A stretch of DNA of 52,041 bases from Roseivivax isoporae LMG 25204 (GTDB taxonomy: Bacteria > Pseudomonadota > Alphaproteobacteria > Rhodobacterales > Rhodobacteraceae): positions 1-52,041 of the forward strand of contig NZ_JAME01000034.1 of NCBI RefSeq assembly GCF_000521865.1, given 5' to 3'. Both the position numbers and the translations under genes were made by a program. The notes beneath the pieces are model-generated. The model saw only the letters and a list, made by a program, of their open reading frames with translations, was not told where the DNA came from and did not search any database. This document shows, one piece after another, positions 49,361-52,041 of the stretch (positions within the stretch are counted from its first letter, which is position 1; each line of letters opens with the position of its first letter).

Positions 49361-51556
49361 ATGACCGACTTCACCATGGAAAAGGGCGCCGACGGCGTCG
49401 CGCTCATCACCTGGGACTGCCCGGGCAAGAGCATGAACGTGCTGTCGATGGAGGCCGCGCGCCACCTCGACACGCTGATCGACGACGCGCTCGGCGACGA
49501 CGCCGTGAAGGGCATCGTCATCACCAGCGGCAAGGACAGCTTCGCCGCGGGCATGGACCTCAACGCCATCGCGGCCATGCGCGACGGCGCGGGCGACGAC
49601 CCGGCGGGCGCGCTCTTCGAGGGCGTGATGGGCCTGCACCGCGCCCTGCGCAAGATCGAGCGCGCCGGCATGGACCCGAAGACCCTGAAGGGCGGAAAGC
49701 CGGTCGCGGCCGCCCTGCCCGGCACCGCGCTCGGCATCGGGCTCGAACTGCCGCTCGCCTGCCACCGCATCTTCGTCACGCCCGATCCCAAGGCCAAGAT
49801 CGGCCTGCCCGAGATCATGGTCGGGATCTTCCCCGGCGGCGGCGGCACCACGCGCCTCGTGCGCAAGATGGGCGCCATGGCCGCCTCGCCCTTCCTGCTC
49901 GAGGGCAAGCTCTCGGACCCGATCCGGGCGCAGAAGGCAGGGCTCGTGGACGAGGTCGCGGCCGACCCGGTCGCGGCGGCGCGGGCCTGGGTGCTCGCGG
50001 CGACCGACGCGGACATCGTCAAGCCCTGGGACCAGAAGGGCTACAAGATGCCGGGCGGCGCGCCCTACCACCCGGCGGGCTTCATGACCTATGTCGGCGC
50101 CTCGGCGATGGTGAACGGCAAGACGCAGGGCGTCTATCCGGCGGCCAAGGCGCTGCTCTCGGCGGTCTACGAGGGCGCGCTCGTGCCCTTCGACACGGCG
50201 CTGAGGATCGAGGCGCGCTGGTTCACGCACGTGCTGATGAACCCGTCCTCGTCGGCGATGATCCGGTCGCTCTTCATCAACAAGGCCGCGCTCGAGAAGG
50301 GCGCGGTCCGGCCCGACGTGGCCGACGAGCGGGTCACCCGGGTCGGCATCCTCGGCGCGGGCATGATGGGGGCGGGCATCGCGCTCGTCTCGGCGCAGGC
50401 CGGGATCGAGGTGGTGCTGCTCGACCGCGACAGGGAGGCGGCCGAGAAGGGCCGGACCTATACCGAGGCCTACATGGACCAGGGCATCGCCAAGAAGAAG
50501 GCGACGCCCGAGAAGAAGGAGCAGGTCCTCGGCCGCATCACCCCCACCGACACCGTCGAGGATCTGAGGGGCTGCGACCTGATCGTCGAGGCGGTCTTCG
50601 AGGACCCGACGGTCAAGGCCGAGATGACGCGGAAGGTCGAGGCGGTGATCGGCGAGGACGCGATCTTCGCCACCAACACCTCGACCCTGCCGATCACCGA
50701 GCTCGCCAAGGCGAGCGTGCGGCCCGGGCAGTTCATCGGCATCCACTTCTTCTCACCGGTGGAGAAGATGGCGCTCGTCGAGATCATCCGGGGCCGCGAG
50801 ACCGGCGACCGGGCGGTGGCCAAGGCGCTCGACTTCGTGCGCCAGATCCGCAAGACGCCGATCGTCGTGAACGACGCGCGGTTCTTCTACGCCAACCGCT
50901 GCATCATCCCCTACATCAACGAGGGGATCCGGATGCTGGCCGAGGGCGTGGCGCCCGCGCTGATCGAGAACGCGGCCAAGCAGGTCGGCATGCCGCTCGG
51001 GCCGCTGCAGCTCGTCGACGAGACCTCGATCGACCTCGGTGCCAAGATCGCGCGGGCGACCAAGGCCGCCATGGGCGATGCCTATCCCGACGGCGCCGTG
51101 GATCCGGTGATCTTCTGGATGGAGGGCGAGGGCCGGCTCGGCCGCAAGGCGAAGGCCGGGTTCTACGCCTACGACGAGAAGGGCAAGCGGCAGGGCCTCT
51201 GGCAGGGGCTCGCCGCGAAGTTCCCGGTGGCGGACGACCAGCCCGCGGTGACCGAGGTGCAGGAGCGGCTGCTCTTCGTGCAGGCGCTCGAGGCGGTGCG
51301 CGCGCTCGAGGAGGGCGTGCTCATGGACATCCGCGAGGGCGACGTGGGCGCGATCCTCGGCTGGGGCTTCGCGCCCTGGTCCGGCGGGCCGCTCTCCTGG
51401 CTCGACATCGTCGGCGCGCCCTACGCGGCCGAGCGCTGCGACGCGCTGGCCGCGGCGCACGGCGACCGCTTCGCCTGCCCCGCGCTCCTGCGGGATCTGG
51501 CCGAGAAGGGGCAGAGCTTCTATGGGCGTTTCGCGCCGGCCGACGCGGCGGCCTGA
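49361..51556 (+). CDS. Bifunctional enoyl-CoA hydratase / 3-hydroxyacyl-CoA dehydrogenase (731 aa)
   Basis: Multifunctional beta-oxidation alpha subunit of FadB/FadJ type. The N-terminal crotonase domain (about 1-290) has FAAGMDLNAIAAM, GTALGIGLELPLACH and GLPEIMVGIFPGGGGTTRLV. The NAD-binding domain starts at about 326 with VGILGAGMMGAGIALVSAQAG and contains GIHFFSPVEKMALVEII. The C-terminal helical domains cover about 505-720. Length matches FadB (729) and FadJ (714). Together with FadA it completes the cycle begun by the dehydrogenase. Confidence 0.95.
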   Translation: MTDFTMEKGADGVALITWDCPGKSMNVLSMEAARHLDTLIDDALGDDAVKGIVITSGKDSFAAGMDLNAIAAMRDGAGDDPAGALFEGVMGLHRALRKIERAGMDPKTLKGGKPVAAALPGTALGIGLELPLACHRIFVTPDPKAKIGLPEIMVGIFPGGGGTTRLVRKMGAMAASPFLLEGKLSDPIRAQKAGLVDEVAADPVAAARAWVLAATDADIVKPWDQKGYKMPGGAPYHPAGFMTYVGASAMVNGKTQGVYPAAKALLSAVYEGALVPFDTALRIEARWFTHVLMNPSSSAMIRSLFINKAALEKGAVRPDVADERVTRVGILGAGMMGAGIALVSAQAGIEVVLLDRDREAAEKGRTYTEAYMDQGIAKKKATPEKKEQVLGRITPTDTVEDLRGCDLIVEAVFEDPTVKAEMTRKVEAVIGEDAIFATNTSTLPITELAKASVRPGQFIGIHFFSPVEKMALVEIIRGRETGDRAVAKALDFVRQIRKTPIVVNDARFFYANRCIIPYINEGIRMLAEGVAPALIENAAKQVGMPLGPLQLVDETSIDLGAKIARATKAAMGDAYPDGAVDPVIFWMEGEGRLGRKAKAGFYAYDEKGKRQGLWQGLAAKFPVADDQPAVTEVQERLLFVQALEAVRALEEGVLMDIREGDVGAILGWGFAPWSGGPLSWLDIVGAPYAAERCDALAAAHGDRFACPALLRDLAEKGQSFYGRFAPADAAA

Positions 51557-51571
51557 CCGGCCCGTGGGGAT

Positions 51572-51590
51572 GCGAGGGCGCTGCCCTCGC
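51572..51590. terminator. Hairpin between the FadB/J gene and xseA
   Basis: GCGAGGGC (51572-51579) and GCCCTCGC (51583-51590) form a perfect 8-bp stem with a GCT loop, immediately before repeat copy 3, between convergent genes. Confidence 0.5.
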
Positions 51591-51624
51591 GCTCCCGGGA
51601 TATTTCGGCCAAGAAGAAGACGGG
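51591..51624 (+). repeat. Dispersed intergenic repeat, copy 3
   Basis: GCTCCC, then GGGATATTT (51597-51605), CGG, CCAAGAAGAAG (51609-51619). Lies between the convergent FadB/J and xseA genes and directly follows a hairpin. Confidence 0.8.
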
Positions 51625-51655
51625 AGGGGTCGCCTGCGGGCGGCCCCTTCGCGTG

Positions 51656-52041
51656 TCAGAAGAGCGAGCCCTGCTCGGGCTTGCGCGCGCGCGGCGCGGG
51701 CTTCGGCGCGGTGCCACCGAGGCGCAGGCGGCCGTCGCGGAACTGGATCTCGAGCCCGGACGCGGCGGCGGCGGCAGCGCGGGTGGTGACCACCTGCCCG
51801 TCGCCGCGCACCACCGCGAAGCCGCGCTCGAGCGTCGCCTCGTATCCGAGCGAGACGCGGATCCGCTCGAGCGCGTCGAGCGTGCTGCGCCGCGCGGCGG
51901 TGCCGTCGCGGAAGCAGGCGTCGAGCCGGCGCCCCAGATCCGAGAGCCGCTCGCCGCGCCGCGCGAGGCGGTCGGCGAGCGGGCCCGGCGCGATCCGGTC
52001 CGAGAGCCGCGCGAGGCGGTCGCGGCGCGCCTCCGCGAGCC
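51656..52041 (-). CDS. xseA: Exodeoxyribonuclease VII large subunit, C-terminal part (partial)
   Basis: Only the last 127 codons are in the window; the 5' part lies beyond the right edge. The coiled-coil C-terminal region of XseA is rich in Arg and Leu (RRDRLARLSDRI). It is followed by the conserved SLGYEATLERGFAVVRGDG and the family-typical end KPEQGSLF. ExoVII degrades single-stranded DNA with the small subunit XseB. Identified by translating the minus strand from the TGA at 51656-51658. Confidence 0.9.
   Translation of the reverse strand, partial: LAEARRDRLARLSDRIAPGPLADRLARRGERLSDLGRRLDACFRDGTAARRSTLDALERIRVSLGYEATLERGFAVVRGDGQVVTTRAAAAAASGLEIQFRDGRLRLGGTAPKPAPRARKPEQGSLF

Overview
The window is a high-GC (roughly 70 percent by eye) chromosomal stretch from an alphaproteobacterium, most likely a marine Rhodobacteraceae/roseobacter-type organism. 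The case rests on gene content and order: accB-accC-aat followed by a DUF2155 gene and an NDUFA12-type complex I gene, clpP-clpX, dnaG-rpoD, nrdR-ribD, KpsC/KpsS-type capsule genes, and a MerR-regulated beta-oxidation cluster with a FadE of about 593 residues. No tRNA, rRNA, CRISPR array, prophage or complete insertion sequence was seen. Almost all of it is ordinary, tightly packed coding sequence; many genes overlap by ATGA or GTGA.

Layout. (1) 1-3885: a small hypothetical gene, the biotin carrier and biotin carboxylase of acetyl-CoA carboxylase, Leu/Phe-tRNA-protein transferase, then convergent DUF2155 and NDUFA12-type genes. (2) 3959-14234: an amino-sugar locus. On the minus strand are NagA, a SIS-domain deaminase/isomerase, a GntR/UTRA regulator and a BadF/NagK-type sugar kinase. 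Divergently on the plus strand are MurQ, a complete carbohydrate ABC transporter (binding protein, two permeases, ATPase) and an embedded Gfo/Idh/MocA oxidoreductase. Both divergent promoters carry the same 18-bp tandem element in mirror orientation, so I read this as one MurNAc/GlcNAc uptake and catabolism regulon. (3) 14254-19576: clpX and clpP, a photolyase/cryptochrome-like protein with unusual domain order, an MFS transporter and riboflavin synthase. (4) 19734-24438: capsule genes (KpsS, Wza-type lipoprotein, KpsC) lying between ribE and ribD. (5) 24435-35253: ribD, nrdR, YjbQ, a secreted dienelactone-hydrolase-like protein, an SDR, a HlyU-like protein, rpoD, dnaG, glutamate dehydrogenase and two small secreted proteins. 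(6) 35660-38390: three TadE/TadG-like proteins sharing a DEDG motif before the membrane segment.

(7) 38465-44384: a small membrane protein, a HAD-II dehalogenase, an alpha/beta hydrolase, a Thr/Ser dehydratase, a MerR regulator, two PaaI-like thioesterases and a MATE exporter. (8) 44476-51556: a second MerR regulator behind an array of ACGT sites, then FadE, a small protein, a glutathione transferase, thiolase (FadA) and the bifunctional FadB/J. The 3' end of xseA closes the window on the minus strand. A dispersed intergenic repeat (GGGATATTT, three variable bases, CCAAGAAGAAG) occurs three times in the last 5 kb.

I found no wholly new multi-gene defence or mobile system. The most interesting items are the photolyase-like protein with its second domain after the FAD domain, the mirrored operator pair of the amino-sugar locus, six GANTC methylation sites within 89 bp upstream of rpoD, the ACGT operator array ahead of the beta-oxidation genes, and the dispersed repeat.
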